A DNA stretch of 64,000 bases from Eutreptiella sp. 'Long Island Sound 2002' (Eukaryota > Euglenozoa > Euglenophyceae > Eutreptiales > Eutreptiaceae), in contig OZ038382.1 in assembly GCA_964036045.1 (NCBI GenBank), positions 74,510,687 through 74,574,686 on the forward strand, given 5' to 3'. Shown one piece after another: positions 1-10,637 of the stretch (positions are counted from its first letter, which is position 1; each line of letters opens with the position of its first letter). The position numbers were made by a program, and so were the translations under genes. The notes under the pieces were generated by a model, which was not told the DNA's origin, did not search any database, and worked only from the letters and a program-made list of their open reading frames with translations.

Positions 1-233
1 CCATGGGCTGTGGTGGTGCGGGTCCTACGGCTTCTTGGTACAAACCTTCCGGTGCTTCCTCCTCTGACATCTGTGTAACATTATTGAGCTAGACATTGAA
101 ATGTGCGGGCCATGATCGTTGAGCTTTAGTATCTTGGTTTGCGCCTTTGACATGCCACAAAGCCTCAAATAGCAAAAAGAAAAGCGCTGCGGACTAAATT
201 CCAATTGTACAGTAAAACCCCTATCAAATTTAG

Positions 234-322
234 GCAATATCCGTAGCCTGTGATAGATTGCGCGCTCGCATGTGACGGCCGATATGGGCGCGCAATCTAC
301 CACAGCCCGCGGATATTGGATA
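234..322. repeat. short foldback (inverted repeat)
   Basis: The segment at 234-268 and the reverse complement of 284-322 are near-identical (both read CAATATCCG then TGTGRTAGATTGCGCGC), with a loop of roughly 15 bases. It overlaps the left edge of the larger repeat starting near 279. It looks like a broken second copy of that repeat's end in reverse orientation. Confidence 0.6.
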
Positions 323-850
323 TTTGAAGTACTTTCCTACCATGGATATTCCCCGGCACTGCCTTCAATACCGGGGAAAATGCGCGCCAATTGCAAGCTG
401 ATGCGAGCTCGCAGAATCGGTAGCGTGTACACGAGTTTTGCACGGAAAGCGATTCTCTCCAGCCTACAATTTGGGTTAAATCGCCGCCGGGAACCCGGCG
501 ACAGCTTGGTGGCGGCAATGGAACCCTAATTGCAGGCTGGGGGGGATCGTTTTGCGTGAAAAAGTTTTATGAGATAAAAAAATCGCAACGCTAACCCTAT
601 ACCACTGATTATGATCCGCCTCTCTGTAGGTAGTGACAGCTCGCAATTGGCGCGCATTTTCCCTAGGCCATTCCTTGCCTGGGTAGTGAAGGAACGCCGT
701 TGTGGTTCTCTCTTACCAGAGTGAACTCAGTGCCGCCAACCGAGAATTTATCTTTTTATTCGTAAACGGTATGGATGCTTTTTTTACATAAATCTCCTCA
801 GAATGTATCCAATTTTCATCGTGGCACATAAAATTTTCGACGTTTACTGT
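279..850. repeat. foldback/MITE-like repeat, copy 1
   Basis: About 570 bp that recurs in direct orientation at 3591-4157. It folds on itself. The stretch around 374-398 (GGGGAAAATGCGCGCCAATT) pairs with 650-675. An inner stem around 448-480 (AAGCGAT, CCAGCCT, GCCGCC) pairs with the region around 510-560. No ORF is credible. It looks like a non-autonomous foldback element; the other copy is the better-preserved one for the inner hairpin. Confidence 0.7.
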
Positions 851-1151
851 GGTTACAACCTCATTTACAGTATAATAACGTTGACGAAAAACGAAAATGT
901 AATATGTAAATGTTAAAAAAGAATAATGTGGCCGAAAAATGGTTCATGTAAAATATTATTTTTTAATGGACGGGGGTCTCGGAGAATGAAATTGGATGTT
1001 TTTCTCAATTTTTGCTTCGCCGCCTTCGGCGCCCGAGGTGGACCACCTCTTTTTATTTGTCGACTCCCTCTCCCCCCCTGGAAGGCACATAAGACAAGCA
1101 GTACACCAAAGCAACACTGATCTGAAGTATGACTAAAGCATTGTCACCGTG
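851..1151. other. AT-rich spacer, nothing recognised
   Basis: AT-rich DNA between the foldback repeat and the 3' end of the transposase-like gene. It could contain that gene's 3' untranslated region, since the gene ends leftwards at 1152. No convincing polyadenylation signal or ORF was picked out. Confidence 0.3.
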
Positions 1152-2152
1152 CTACTCCCTCTTGGGTGGCTTGATGCGCCTCCCTGACCGAGTGAAGCAC
1201 TCGACCGGAGGATCCGGCAGAACAGTGTCCCTTTCATCATTTGTTATCTCTCCCCCGTCACCCTCCCCATCTCTAATGGTAGTCAAAATGTCTTCCCACT
1301 CCGCCGCATGCGCCTCCGTATCTTCGGAGTCGGAGCCCGAGTCTTCAACCACACCATGGCGACAGGACCGTTGTCGCTGTGCATTCTCGATAATCTGATT
1401 CATGCCGCCACCCGAAATGGCAAAATCCTTCGACCGACCACCAGCCACTCCGAATAGTGCTCCCGCGGCCTAAAGGAGCGGCCACACCATTGAAAAATGT
1501 TCAACGAAATGCGACTCACAATACGTAAGACCATTGATGATGTCGCAACCATACCTCACGGTCTGAAGCTTCATTGAACAGGGTAGGCCGCTGCACAATG
1601 TCCCAAACGGCCATCAACCCGGCCTTGTCCCATCCGTCTTTCAGAATCTTTGGTTTGAATTGTTCAATTCTTTTCTACAAAAAGTGAGTGTTGAAGTAAT
1701 GAGTATTTGATTTGGAGCTTTTGTATTTAATAGATGTGGACGAAACATACCTTTGCGCTTGCAACGCATGAGATGAATGGCTCACGCAATGCGGTCAACC
1801 GCAGATCCATCTTCAACTTGGACGCGGCTACGCCGTTGTCAAATTGCTTCTTAGCTTCCAAAGCCAACCAAGCTGCAAAAAACGAAGTCATGAGGCGCTT
1901 CAAAACAGTATTCACCGCCACATCCAAAGGTTGTAGCATTGAAGTACAAGAGGCGGGAACATAAAGCAAAATGCAATTGGGGTAGGTGTCTGCTACCCAC
2001 TCCAAAAAAAAATCTAGCCGATGTACATAGTACACTTCCCACAAGAGGATCGGCGAGGGTTCTTTGAGCTTTGCTGACACGGCGCCATGAAAGCCAGATC
2101 TTGCGGAAAAAGAAGTAGCACCATGACGGCTTAGGCCTCCATGTGTTCTCAT
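1152..2152 (-). pseudogene. pogo-like DDE transposase, C-terminal exons (spliced, probably decayed)
   Basis: Three exons read leftwards and splice in phase 0. The first ends at 1751 (AAAG then GTATGT). The second is 1674-1555 (40 codons). The third is 1469-1152, ending in a stop. The introns are 76 and 85 bp, both GT-AG. The first exon carries LLWEVYYVHR, then YVPASCTSMLQPLDVAVN. This matches the last catalytic region of the DDE_1 (pogo/Tigger/jerky) transposase family, in which a D normally precedes VYxVHR and the 'TSxLQPLDV' motif follows. Here the expected Asp position reads Glu. The last exon is acidic, then ends RSGRRIKPPKRE. Reading frames upstream (2160-2230) do not join cleanly, so the N-terminal catalytic part is missing or broken. 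The gene lies between two direct foldback repeats. A second fragment of the same exon occurs near 43.1 kb. Confidence 0.65.
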
Positions 2153-2228
2153 TCACGTAAATCTAAATAAGCCACCACTAATGGCTTAATCATGGCACAT
2201 GTCAAGGGGAGGCCCGCTCGGGAGTGAC

Positions 2229-2831
2229 TCACAACCATTGGCGCAATTTGAAGAACCCTCCGATGGCATGTGTCTGTTTTGCCCTACCTCTCTTGGGGTT
2301 GGGTTTGGCCGCCTCCTCTAACAATTTCTTTTCCTTGGCCGGGATGGTTTTCAACCTCCAAGTTTGCACCGTTTCATACTTCAAATCATTCCAAAGCGGG
2401 GAAAAAAGGGGTCGCAAATGCTTGTTACAATACGCTACACATTCGGATTTCTTCATCTTCATTTCCTTTTGCAACTGAAAGAAGAGGTTCATCACGGAAA
2501 GCGGTTGTCGATACCGCGTTGCCGTGTCGCTCTCTATTGCCTCATCAACCTCGTTGGTAGGCAAGGAATTTGCATTCAAGGAATTGAAAACCGAAGATGA
2601 AGATGAAGAGGGGGTGGCCGAATCAATGGTAGACTCAACGGAAACTACAACTTTAGGACTTGGGGTTAAAGAAGGGGTAAACTCCGGCTCCGGGCCTTCA
2701 CCTAAAGCAATCGCTTGAATAGCTTGATAAAGGTCATCGACACGCATCGCAATCAAAAACTTGCGGCCAAAAGCTCCCTTTCTAATTGGGTTAGAAGAAA
2801 CCTTGTTTTCAACATCCTTACCCCATGGCAA
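2229..2831 (-). pseudogene. upstream ORF of the transposase-like gene (unidentified)
   Basis: An open frame of 200 codons on the same strand and just upstream of the DDE exons. It has a Ser/Thr-rich linker (about residues 55-100), then a lysine-rich helical part (QLQKEMKMKKSE) and a basic end (KPNPKRGRAKQ). The pattern suits a linker between a DNA-binding N-terminus and a DDE core, but I recognise no domain. Further upstream (2864-3217) is another charged open stretch in different frames, interrupted by a stop. This fits a multi-exon or decaying gene. Assignment to the transposase is inferred from position and strand. Confidence 0.35.
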
Positions 2832-3354
2832 ACCCTACTTCAAAGCAAGCTCTCTACAACGATTCAGAAAAGGGGCCTCTCTCTTTTGCCTCTCAACTCT
2901 CTCACGGTCATTAGCCTTCTTAATTTCATGAGCTTCGCTTGAAGTGGGTGTCCTCGGTTTGGGGAGAGGCGCAAGGAACGAAGGGAGAAGCAATTGCTTG
3001 GGCTTCTTTTTTTTTCTTGTACATCCACATTGAACAATTCCCCATCTTCTTGCATTGGTTCATTCCTTGGTTCATCCTGTGAGGGAGATTTATTTTCATT
3101 ATGAACCACTTTGAAACCATGGAGGCATCCAAGCTCATCATTGTGAAATTCTTTAAAAAACGAAAACAACAAATACCATTCCCAATGTAATAATAGTCGC
3201 AAACACGAAATTCGCAAATTGAAGTCTGTTGCTGCGCAGAACTCTGCTCAGCGATCAATCCGATCTTTGCAGGCCGCTGCGCCGATCGCTGCTGAAAATT
3301 GGCGCCGATCGCCGATTGCTGCTGAAAATGGAAAAAAGAAGTGCATAAGTGCCC

Positions 3355-3445
3355 CTCTTCCCGTGCAAGTACCGGAATCGAACCGATGTTTGCCAAGTCG
3401 TACGCCAGCGCGTTCGCCGCTAGTGTACTCACTCTCGGCAGAGTG
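3355..3445 (-). tRNA. tRNA-like sequence (probably SINE or pseudo-tRNA)
   Basis: On the minus strand there is a perfect B-box-like GGTTCGATTCC within a 5 bp T-stem (ATCGG/CCGGT). A possible D-stem AGCG/CGCT precedes it. The ends GTGAGTA and TACTTGC can pair as an acceptor stem. The anticodon arm does not fold well and no CCA or intron is seen. It is therefore more likely a tRNA-derived repeat than a working tRNA, and no anticodon can be assigned. Confidence 0.35.
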
Positions 3446-3590
3446 CGCGCATGTCATCTGTATATTGAAAATGTAAATGTAGATCAAATTTTGATGCTCA
3501 GGACAGCATACTGTGAATGTAAATTTAAAAAATAATAATGCAGCCGGAATCTGGGGCTGTAACTGTAAATCACTTTGTAGCCACACTGAG

Positions 3591-4157
3591 ATGGGTGCGC
3601 AATCTACCACAGGCCGCGGAATATTGGATATACGAAGTACTTTTCTACCATGGATATCCCCCGGCACTGCCTTCACTACCTAGGGAAAATGCGCGCAAAT
3701 TGCGAGCTGATGCGAGCTCGCAGAATCGGTCACGTGTACACGAGTTTTGCACGCAAAGCGATCCCCCCCAGCCTAAAATTGGGGGTAAATTGCCGCCAAC
3801 CAGCTGTCACTGGGTTCCCGGCGGCGATTTAACCCTGATTGTAGGCTGGGGGGGATCGCTTTGCGGAGAAAAATTCATGAGATAAAAAAATCTCAACCCT
3901 AACCCTACACCACTGATTATGCTATGCCTCTCCGTAGGTAGTGACAGCTAGCAATTGGCGGGCATTTTCCCTAGGCAATTCCTTCCCTTGGTAGTGAAGG
4001 AACGCCGTTGTGGTAATCCCCTACCAGAGTGAATTCAGTGCCGCCAACCGAGAATTTATCTTTTTATTCGTGAACTGTATGGATGCGTTTTTTATATAAA
4101 TCTGATCAGAATGTATCTAATTTTCATCGTGGCACATAAAACTTTCGACGTTGACTT
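3591..4157. repeat. foldback/MITE-like repeat, copy 2
   Basis: Direct copy of 279-850. Its inner hairpin is better preserved: GCAAAGCGATCCCCCCAGCC near 3754 pairs with GGCTGGGGGGGATCGCTTTG near 3845. An outer stem joins the region around 3670-3710 with 3948-4005. It includes a short CCCTAACCCTA stretch. The pair of copies brackets the transposase-like gene. That could be chance insertion of two copies, or a duplication. Confidence 0.7.
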
Positions 4158-4412
4158 GCTTCCTGGATGCCTCGTGATGTTTGTTTGATATTGTGTCCCC
4201 TATGTAGAGGTAGTGAGAGATTCCAGTTGGGCACTCTCAGTGCTTGTAAGAGCTCTGTGGCCGCAAATTTTCAGATCTCCAAGTGAGGTGTGGCCCACTT
4301 TTAGCTACGTAGAACACCATCTTTGTGTATTAGTGTTAAGGTGTTTGTGGCCGTTGGCGTCACATTCACTTTGCTCATTTGCGATTTGGGTGCAATTTGG
4401 GTGGATACCAAA

Positions 4413-5033
4413 AATGGTATGTTTTCAACCGTCACCCTCCCCGACGATCACAGAGAGATCATCCTCCTGCTAGTTGCTACTATACATGATGTTTTTAAGA
4501 AGCATTTGTTGCCTCATGTAAGCAGAAGTGACGGTTTCACTTCCAGTACTAAGCGCATCGGAGAGACTGTTTTTCGGTACATGCGTGCAGCGTTCAATAG
4601 AAATCAGAACACGCGCATGGTGCTCATCGCGGCCCAATTCATTGGGAAGCGAAGCAAGTATGTTGCCAATGTCATTGAGGATCCTACCCTCATGGAAGAG
4701 TGCATGACCCGCGTAAGCACACACCTAACTTCAAAGGAAGTTAGGTGCATGACGTATTGTAGGCTGCGGTTAGAGCACCTTCTGGAGGAGAATGGTCGGA
4801 AGCTGGCAGCGGCAAAGAGCAAGGAAAAGGATGGTAAGATATTGGCGCGCTTGTTGAATGCCTCTTTGGTCCCTAAGGACACATCTTCTATTACGGTTGA
4901 TGTTCTTAAGGGGGCCAACAAGTTGCTGCGCCGCAGACAGCCTGAGGTGGCTGATTTCTTGAGGTTGAGTGTCAATTGGGACCAATTGTTGGCACAATTG
5001 GAGGAGTGGGTGGAGGACGCGGTTGTCATGTGA
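4413..5033 (+). CDS. hypothetical protein, helical, unidentified
   Basis: An open frame from 4323 to 5033 (236 codons). The convincing protein-like part begins about 4413 (Met of GMFSTVTLPDDHRE). Upstream residues are hydrophobic and may be untranslated. The product is mostly charged helices (for example RRRQPEVADFLRLSVNWDQLLAQLEEWVED at the C-terminus). There is no recognisable catalytic motif, signal peptide or repeat. No homologous copy is seen elsewhere in the window. It could be a real host or transposon-borne gene, or an exon of a longer gene. The stop is TGA. Confidence 0.4.
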   Translation, partial: NGMFSTVTLPDDHREIILLLVATIHDVFKKHLLPHVSRSDGFTSSTKRIGETVFRYMRAAFNRNQNTRMVLIAAQFIGKRSKYVANVIEDPTLMEECMTRVSTHLTSKEVRCMTYCRLRLEHLLEENGRKLAAAKSKEKDGKILARLLNASLVPKDTSSITVDVLKGANKLLRRRQPEVADFLRLSVNWDQLLAQLEEWVEDAVVM

Positions 5034-5235
5034 GGACCCAATGCTTTTGTTGTGCTTTTATGCCTTTTGCAAGGGAGGGAGGGGCAGTAGTATGCGAGAT
5101 TAGGGTTCATGGAGGAAGACGGGCATGTAGAAAAGCAGAGCCCAAAATGCCGAGAAATCGGCCAAGACGCACTCAGAGAGCCACGAGGAGGGCCCAAAAC
5201 CACCTGGACCCTTTAACCATAGTGGCGTTTGGGTC

Positions 5236-5505
5236 CTAAGGATCGTGCTCATCATAGTCCCACTCTGAATCAGAAGAAACCACCACAGGGTCAAGAGCAA
5301 GGAGATCCACGGATTCAGCAATAGACAAAGCATCAGAGGCCACACTACCCTTATTCGGGGACGTGGCAACAGCCTCAGCTATACAATCCTCGGAAACAAT
5401 GGTACCCGAACCCGGTGATTCCGTTCCTTGAGGCAACATATCCTCTGAGACAACAGTCTTCTTTGCTACGGAGTCGTGTGCCTGAGCCACAACGTACTCC
5501 TGCAA
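5236..5505 (-). CDS. acidic ORF related to the 299-aa HTH/PHD-like protein
   Basis: A 89-codon frame rich in Ser, Glu and Asp. Near its end it reads ESVDLLALD...SSDSEWDYDEHDP. This parallels CSVDLLADC...SNSEWDYEERPL in the minus-strand ORF at 40472-41371. The two therefore look like members of one protein family. This copy ends at the shared motif, so it lacks the zinc-finger end and the N-terminal HTH-like part. It may be a truncated copy or one exon. Function is unknown. Confidence 0.45.
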   Translation of the reverse strand: MQEYVVAQAHDSVAKKTVVSEDMLPQGTESPGSGTIVSEDCIAEAVATSPNKGSVASDALSIAESVDLLALDPVVVSSDSEWDYDEHDP

Positions 5506-5907
5506 AGAAGAGGAAACGGAGGATTAATGTCAACGAATTTGTCTACGAATTGAGGAGATGGGTTTGGCAGATTAATTTGCCTCAAATTTGACGAAAATCG
5601 TTGTGGAAATGATTGGAAACCACCAAAAAAACGATGCAAGATTGTTCCTGCCACCTTTTTTTCTTGCTATACGCAAATACGGCATTTTGTCATTTTTTAT
5701 TCTTGACATGACGATGTCATCATTGACAACCGCGGTGACTTTCGGGTACCAAAACGGTTTTTTCGATTGAAAATTGAAAATTCTTCCCAATAGGCTCATT
5801 GGAACCGGCTCAAAAAGCCGGTTTTATTGATTGGTCACAACCCCGGGTGATTTGGCGGTTGGCCGAGATTTCATGACGATAATCCTCACCTTTGGCTTGG
5901 TCCCTCC

Positions 5908-5974
5908 AGATTTCAGGGCGATAGTTGTTACCTCTCCCGCGAGACGGAGGTAACGATTATCGTCCTGAAATCTC
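5908..5974. repeat. long imperfect hairpin
   Basis: AGATTTCAGGGCGATAGTTG then TTACCTC pairs with GAGGTAACGATTATCGTCCT then GAAATCT across an ~11-base loop (TCCCGCGAGAC). The stem is about 28 bp with few mismatches. A related sequence (CGAGATTT...GTTACC) recurs just outside on both sides, so this may be the core of a small foldback repeat. Confidence 0.6.
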
Positions 5975-7757
5975 GCCCCTAGCTAACACTTTTACGTAAG
6001 TTCGCTGCACTCCCACGGGCCGAGATTTGGCGACGTTAATCGTTACCTACAAAAGATTATGTAGTACAATGTGGATTCCTCCTTGCTTTGTACATGCATG
6101 TTTGCCTCACCGCCATTGCTCTCAAGATTCGAAGATGATGTCATAAATCTATGGAGTGTGTGGTAACATTTCCTTCCCTTTAAACAAGGCACGCATCGGG
6201 AGGATAGGATTTTGGGTTGTTTGCTCGTGTGGGAATCTGGACCTAGTGGTCTAGTTGCACAATCACCAACGAAATTGCCATTGCATTGTGTTGTAGCGTC
6301 CCCGTGTCAAACAAAGGTTGGCGCGCATGCATGGAGATGCCCCACATGTCTTTTTTAAATCGGACAAAATGTGTGCTTTTGTAGGCATGCCCAAACAATT
6401 CACACGAAGATTACTGCCGTTATGTCATGCGCGCCCACCCACTACCTGTTGTGACACGCCAACGCTGCATTGAAGATTTGGAGTATGGCTGGCGTATTAT
6501 AATAGGCACTTGGTTAGCGCCATGTCAGGCATACCACTTGGTGTGAATCTTCTTTGAAGACATGGAGTCTCTCTGCCATGATGCCGTGAGACGAGGCTTC
6601 TCCCACCCATCTTAGAGGGTGCCTACCCCGCGCCCCCCCCCCGCGTTCTCCCCCGCGTCCCCCCCGCATCCCGCTGAACCGGTTTTTGCCCCCTAAACCC
6701 ACATTCTATAAGGAAAACCGGCTCCCTGCGTGCGCGCTACAGGGTATTGCCGCGCGATGGCTCAGTGTGCACTAAAAAACTATAGCGCGCAGCATAGCGC
6801 CCGCTATGACTCGGGGTCTTGAATTTGTAATCCCATGTCCTAATAAGCAGGGCAAAAACGCCTATTTTTCTAAAGTTTCAGATGCTTCCAGCACCGCATG
6901 TGACGCTGTCAATGTCAGGGAAGATTGCAAACATTTTGGGCCCCCACTATGGGTGGTCCCTGTGGAAGACCGAGGACCTTTTGGCGGACCTAGTTGAGTT
7001 TTTTTGCTCAGGGTCTGCCGTCCAACGGTCTTTGTGGGCCAGGTTGGAAAAAAGGGTCCCCGTGTCTGAAGCAGAGAAGAAGCGTCGCAGGACCACGGCT
7101 GCCAAAGCCGTCACACCCCTGTCGGTGGTGGAATTGGTCCTGCTCCTGAAGATTCCAAGAAGAAGGTATTATTGCGCGCGCTTTGCATGTGACATTGCGC
7201 GCACTTCCGCTCATAGCACGCGCTTCTTTGACTTCTGCGCGCGCTACGTCCTCATGTTGCGCACGCTATTTTACTGAGGTACAAAGATTTGATTACTTGG
7301 ACGAGAAGTAAGGTCCCAACAAACCTTTTTTCTCTACCCTCCTATGCTAGTTCCGCCACAGAATGGAACCAGCTTGCAAGTAGGCAGCATTTACAGGTTG
7401 CTGTGCACACAGATGGGGTCACAGTCTTTTCGCAGTGGCCCCTGCAGCACTTTTTTAACTATATATTTTCCTTTGATTCCATTGTTTCTAACCTCCAATA
7501 CCCCAGGGAGTGCCAAGGAGAGCTGTGGATCATTGTGAGGGGGGATGGGTTGCCTTGTGGGGGGGAATCGTGGTGCCAGACAGTGTTTTTGCATGTGTCT
7601 TGGGTTGGATGAGCAACAGGGAATGTTTTTGAAAAGCAAGGGGTTTTTGAAAAACGCAGGACACTGGAAAAAGCATGGTTTTGAAACATTTTCCGGTTTT
7701 GAAAAATTTTAACATCCGGACAATATAGCGCGGTAGACCGCGCGCAATAGGCGCGCT
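5975..7757. other. gene-poor stretch with weak ORF 6882-7277 and poly-C
   Basis: No recognised gene. A plus-strand open frame at 6882-7277 contains a lysine/arginine-rich part but no known motif. Poly-C tracts lie around 6639-6665. Several GCGCGC-rich short palindromes occur at 6755-6810, 7170-7265 and 7724-7757. The right edge is the insertion point of the nested stack (TSD TA at 7759-7760). Confidence 0.3.
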
Positions 7758-8429
7758 ATACAGTAATATGTCACTTAATGTACCCTGCCAAAAGTCTAGC
7801 AATGTACCCTTTTTGGGGTTTTTTTCGGTTGCTGAAAGTGGGTACAAAAGTGCAGCAATGTACCCAAATTGGGGATTTGGCTGTTGCCGCACTGGTAGGT
7901 GAGCGGCAAAGCTCAGGGGACCTTTTTGCCACTGGAGGCCGGGCGGCGGTTTGATTCCTTGCGGCGGTTCGATTCCTGGCGATCCCTGGCGGTCCTTCGC
8001 TGCCGCCATTCTCCTCAGTTCGATTCCTAGAGATGTTCGATCTCCTTCAAGCATCCGCCGCTCCCGCACCTTTTGGACCCCTCGAAAGAAACATTGACAA
8101 AAGATTGTTTGCTCAGGTTTGTTTTTTCATTTTGATATTCGAACAGTTTTTTTGAATGTGGCTTGAATTCTTGGATGTTTGTCGTCAGAAATCAAGATGC
8201 AGTGAATTCGACGAACCAGAAGTGAGACAAAGCGTTCGACGAGGTTGTTGAGGTCTTGTTTTCCACTCCTTGGACGCTTTTTGCTCTGAGGTTCAGGAAA
8301 CTGATGATGCTACATGCCAGAAATCACTAACAGTGGCATAGGTTGTCATCCGCAGGGTGCGGAATTAAGCTTCCAAGCCGGTTATGTCTCTGAACTGTAT
8401 CCACAAAGTCCGCAGCTGGTCCAGAAGCC

Positions 8430-8610
8430 AGAAATGACCAACGGGGGACGTTCAGAAGCCAGAAATGACCAACAGGGGGCGTCCAGAAGGCAGTAATCAA
8501 CAACAGGGGGGGGGCCAGAAGGCAGAAGTCAACAACGGGGGGGGGTCCAGATGCCAGAGGTCACCAACAAGGGGGTCCAGAAGCTAGAAATGACAAAAGG
8601 GGGGGGGGCT
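8430..8610 (+). repeat. minisatellite, ~34-38 bp unit
   Basis: Five or six imperfect units of the form GTCCAGAAGCCAGAAATGAC followed by CAACAGGGGG. The G-run varies in length between units. It lies inside the left arm of the outer TIR element. Confidence 0.7.
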
Positions 8611-8671
8611 CAGGGTGTCATTGTTCACATTTTTTCCCCAAAAGTGTAGTAATGTACCCATTTTCAGCCTG

Positions 8672-8936
8672 TGTAATGGTCTTGTCCTTGGTTTGATTTT
8701 GATCATCCTTGTCGAAATCCTTCATTTTGATCTATCTCCTTCTAACGTCTGCGAAGCACTCAAGAACAATAACCAAAACTTAATATCATCCCGTCAATCT
8801 GTACAAACATTTTTAATGTAAAATACATACCTAAATTATGCTTTCTGATATGCCTACTTTATTCTGATTCGGCCTATGCTACGCATGCGCGACACACGCG
8901 ATCGCACTAGCGATCTTTACTCTGTGTCCTATTACA
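8672..8936 (-). repeat. 3' LTR of the short LTR element
   Basis: 265 bp with TG...CA ends, nearly identical by eye to 39466-39730. The polypurine tract lies immediately to its right (8937-8946, read on the minus strand). Confidence 0.7.
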
Positions 8937-9021
8937 CTCCCTTCCCAAGCTATTTGCTGGGGTTTACCTCAGCAAATGGCTGACTAAGGAAAATAGACAC
9001 TCAGATCTTTACTCTAGTGTG

Positions 9022-9037
9022 GGGGGGGGGGGGGGGC
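9022..9037 (+). repeat. poly-G tract
   Basis: A run of about 16 G inside the internal region of the short LTR element. The rest of that internal region (8947-9745) shows only weak open frames, including an unrecognised 156-codon minus-strand frame at 9347-9817 that crosses the insertion junction. Confidence 0.5.
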
Positions 9038-9750
9038 GTAGCTGCTGTAGACAGTCCAGGGCAGGGTGTCAAACAAAAAAAGTCAAACACACACCCAAAA
9101 AAAATTTTTACTGTGGCGTGCTGCAGGACTGAAGTACACTGCAGCCCTACATATTAGTTAGCGTGGGGGTGGGGGTGGAACTGTGGGCCTGGACTAAACT
9201 GCAACCTACAATACTAACCCGCCTACAAACAGAAACTGCCTGCAGCAATGGCTATGCAGGCAATGCAGCCTCAAAAGCCCTCTGGAAAAAAAAAGGGGGG
9301 CTGTCAGAAAATCTGTAGCAATGTTCTGCCTGCCTGAAAAGGTTAGCTAATGTACAAAATCCATGCCTGCCCTGCAGTACACGCAGCAAGTAGAGACTTG
9401 TCGCATTTTGTTTGTGCGTCTGTAAAAACGGTGCTGAAACTTGATGTAATGTACAAATCCCATTAACCTGTACGTTGTTAAAGTTCTTTGGCCCCGCCCC
9501 GAATTCAGGACCTCTGATATTCTTTGACGTTCTTCTGGTCCTGCCCTGAATTCAGGACCCTCTGATGTCTTTTGAAGTTCTCCACTTGCTGGCATTGCAA
9601 AAGCAAAACAGAAACAACAGAACACGCATGTCATATAAAAAAAACGACGATGTGTCGGATCGTCAGCACATATCCACCATCCACTGTTGATTTTCATTTC
9701 TGTTGACCTGACCCGCATGAACGCACAGAGGTTAGAAAATACACACACGC

Positions 9751-10537
9751 AGTAAGAAAAAGTGCTTTTCCATTGCTTTGAGGCATACTCTAGTTGTATT
9801 AGAGATGCACTGAGCATCCATGCATTTTTATCTTAGTATTGGTCCCACCAAAACTGGTGATAACACATTTTGACCTATGGAACCAAACACCCAATCAGGA
9901 TATGGAGTGGACCCCTTAATCCCCTTTCAATGCAAGCTAAATCATCTTCTTCTGAGTTTACTGAGAACTGACATATCCAAGGCAGAGCCTATGAATTTAT
10001 CTATGTTTTTCCATGAATACTTATCTGCCCTAGTGGTATGCACCCTAGGGGGCTAGGCACCTCTTTTTGAGAGGTCCTGGGTTCAATTCCAGGTCAGCCT
10101 AGCTAAGTAGGAAGATCCCATGTGACATGGCAGTGACCTCATCGCCACATGCCCTGCCACCTCAGCACATATGGGACCCAAAACAAAGAGTGCACATCTC
10201 CTGAGATGGCACTATGGAGAGAGAGTGACCATGAGGCAGTTTTCTAACTCTTTTCCAAAAACATTTCAGCTATCTTTGTGAATATGCATTTGTTTGTGAC
10301 CCGAGTTGCATTTTCTGTGAATATCCAATCATCTTTCACTGTTTACACTGCAGCCCTTCATGCTTTGATCCTGATATTCTCCTCTTTGCACACTTCTGGC
10401 TTGGGGTATCCTGGATTGACTCTATTTCTGCAAAACAAAGGTTTTCATCTTCCAAAACAAGCAGCAGGAAACCCTACACCTACAGCAAGCAGCAGGAGAA
10501 GCAAAAACACAGTGCTGAAAACACTATAAACTTTTCT
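9751..10537 (+). repeat. element II 5' LTR
   Basis: Starts AGTAAGAAAAAG and ends ATAAACTTTTCT. The outer bases form a short inverted repeat (AG...AAAAAG / CTTTTCT). Contains the tRNA-like module at about 10024-10098. The matching 3' copy and the CACGC duplication fix the ends. Confidence 0.85.
10024..10098 (+). tRNA. tRNA-like module inside the element II LTR (SINE-like)
   Basis: A perfect T-arm (CCTGG-GTTCAATT-CCAGG) gives a B-box. A perfect anticodon-like arm (ACCTC-TTTTTGA-GAGGT, loop anticodon UUU) and a D-arm-like CTAG...CTAG precede it. Extra bases between arms and a missing variable loop exclude a functional tRNA. The same module lies in the 3' LTR (about 37524-37598), so it was in the LTR before insertion. 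It could supply an internal RNA polymerase III promoter. Confidence 0.5.
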
Positions 10538-10553
10538 GGTAGCAAGAGGCAGC
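10537..10553 (+). other. element II primer-binding site
   Basis: TGGTAGCAAGAGGCAGC begins at the last LTR base. TGG at this point is the complement of a tRNA CCA end, and TGGTAGC/TGGTATC-type sites are usual for initiator methionine tRNA primers of LTR elements. The tRNA identity is inference. Confidence 0.7.
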
Positions 10554-10637
10554 CTGTCTCTGCGCACCGGCAGCAACCCCGTGCCGTACATCCAGTGCGC
10601 CGAGTCCGGGCAAATATAAGCAGAAGGGTGAAAGAAG

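Noticed and set aside
3896-3916. Telomere-like CCCTAACCCTA
   Set aside because: Only two units, inside a dispersed foldback repeat and poorly kept in the other copy.
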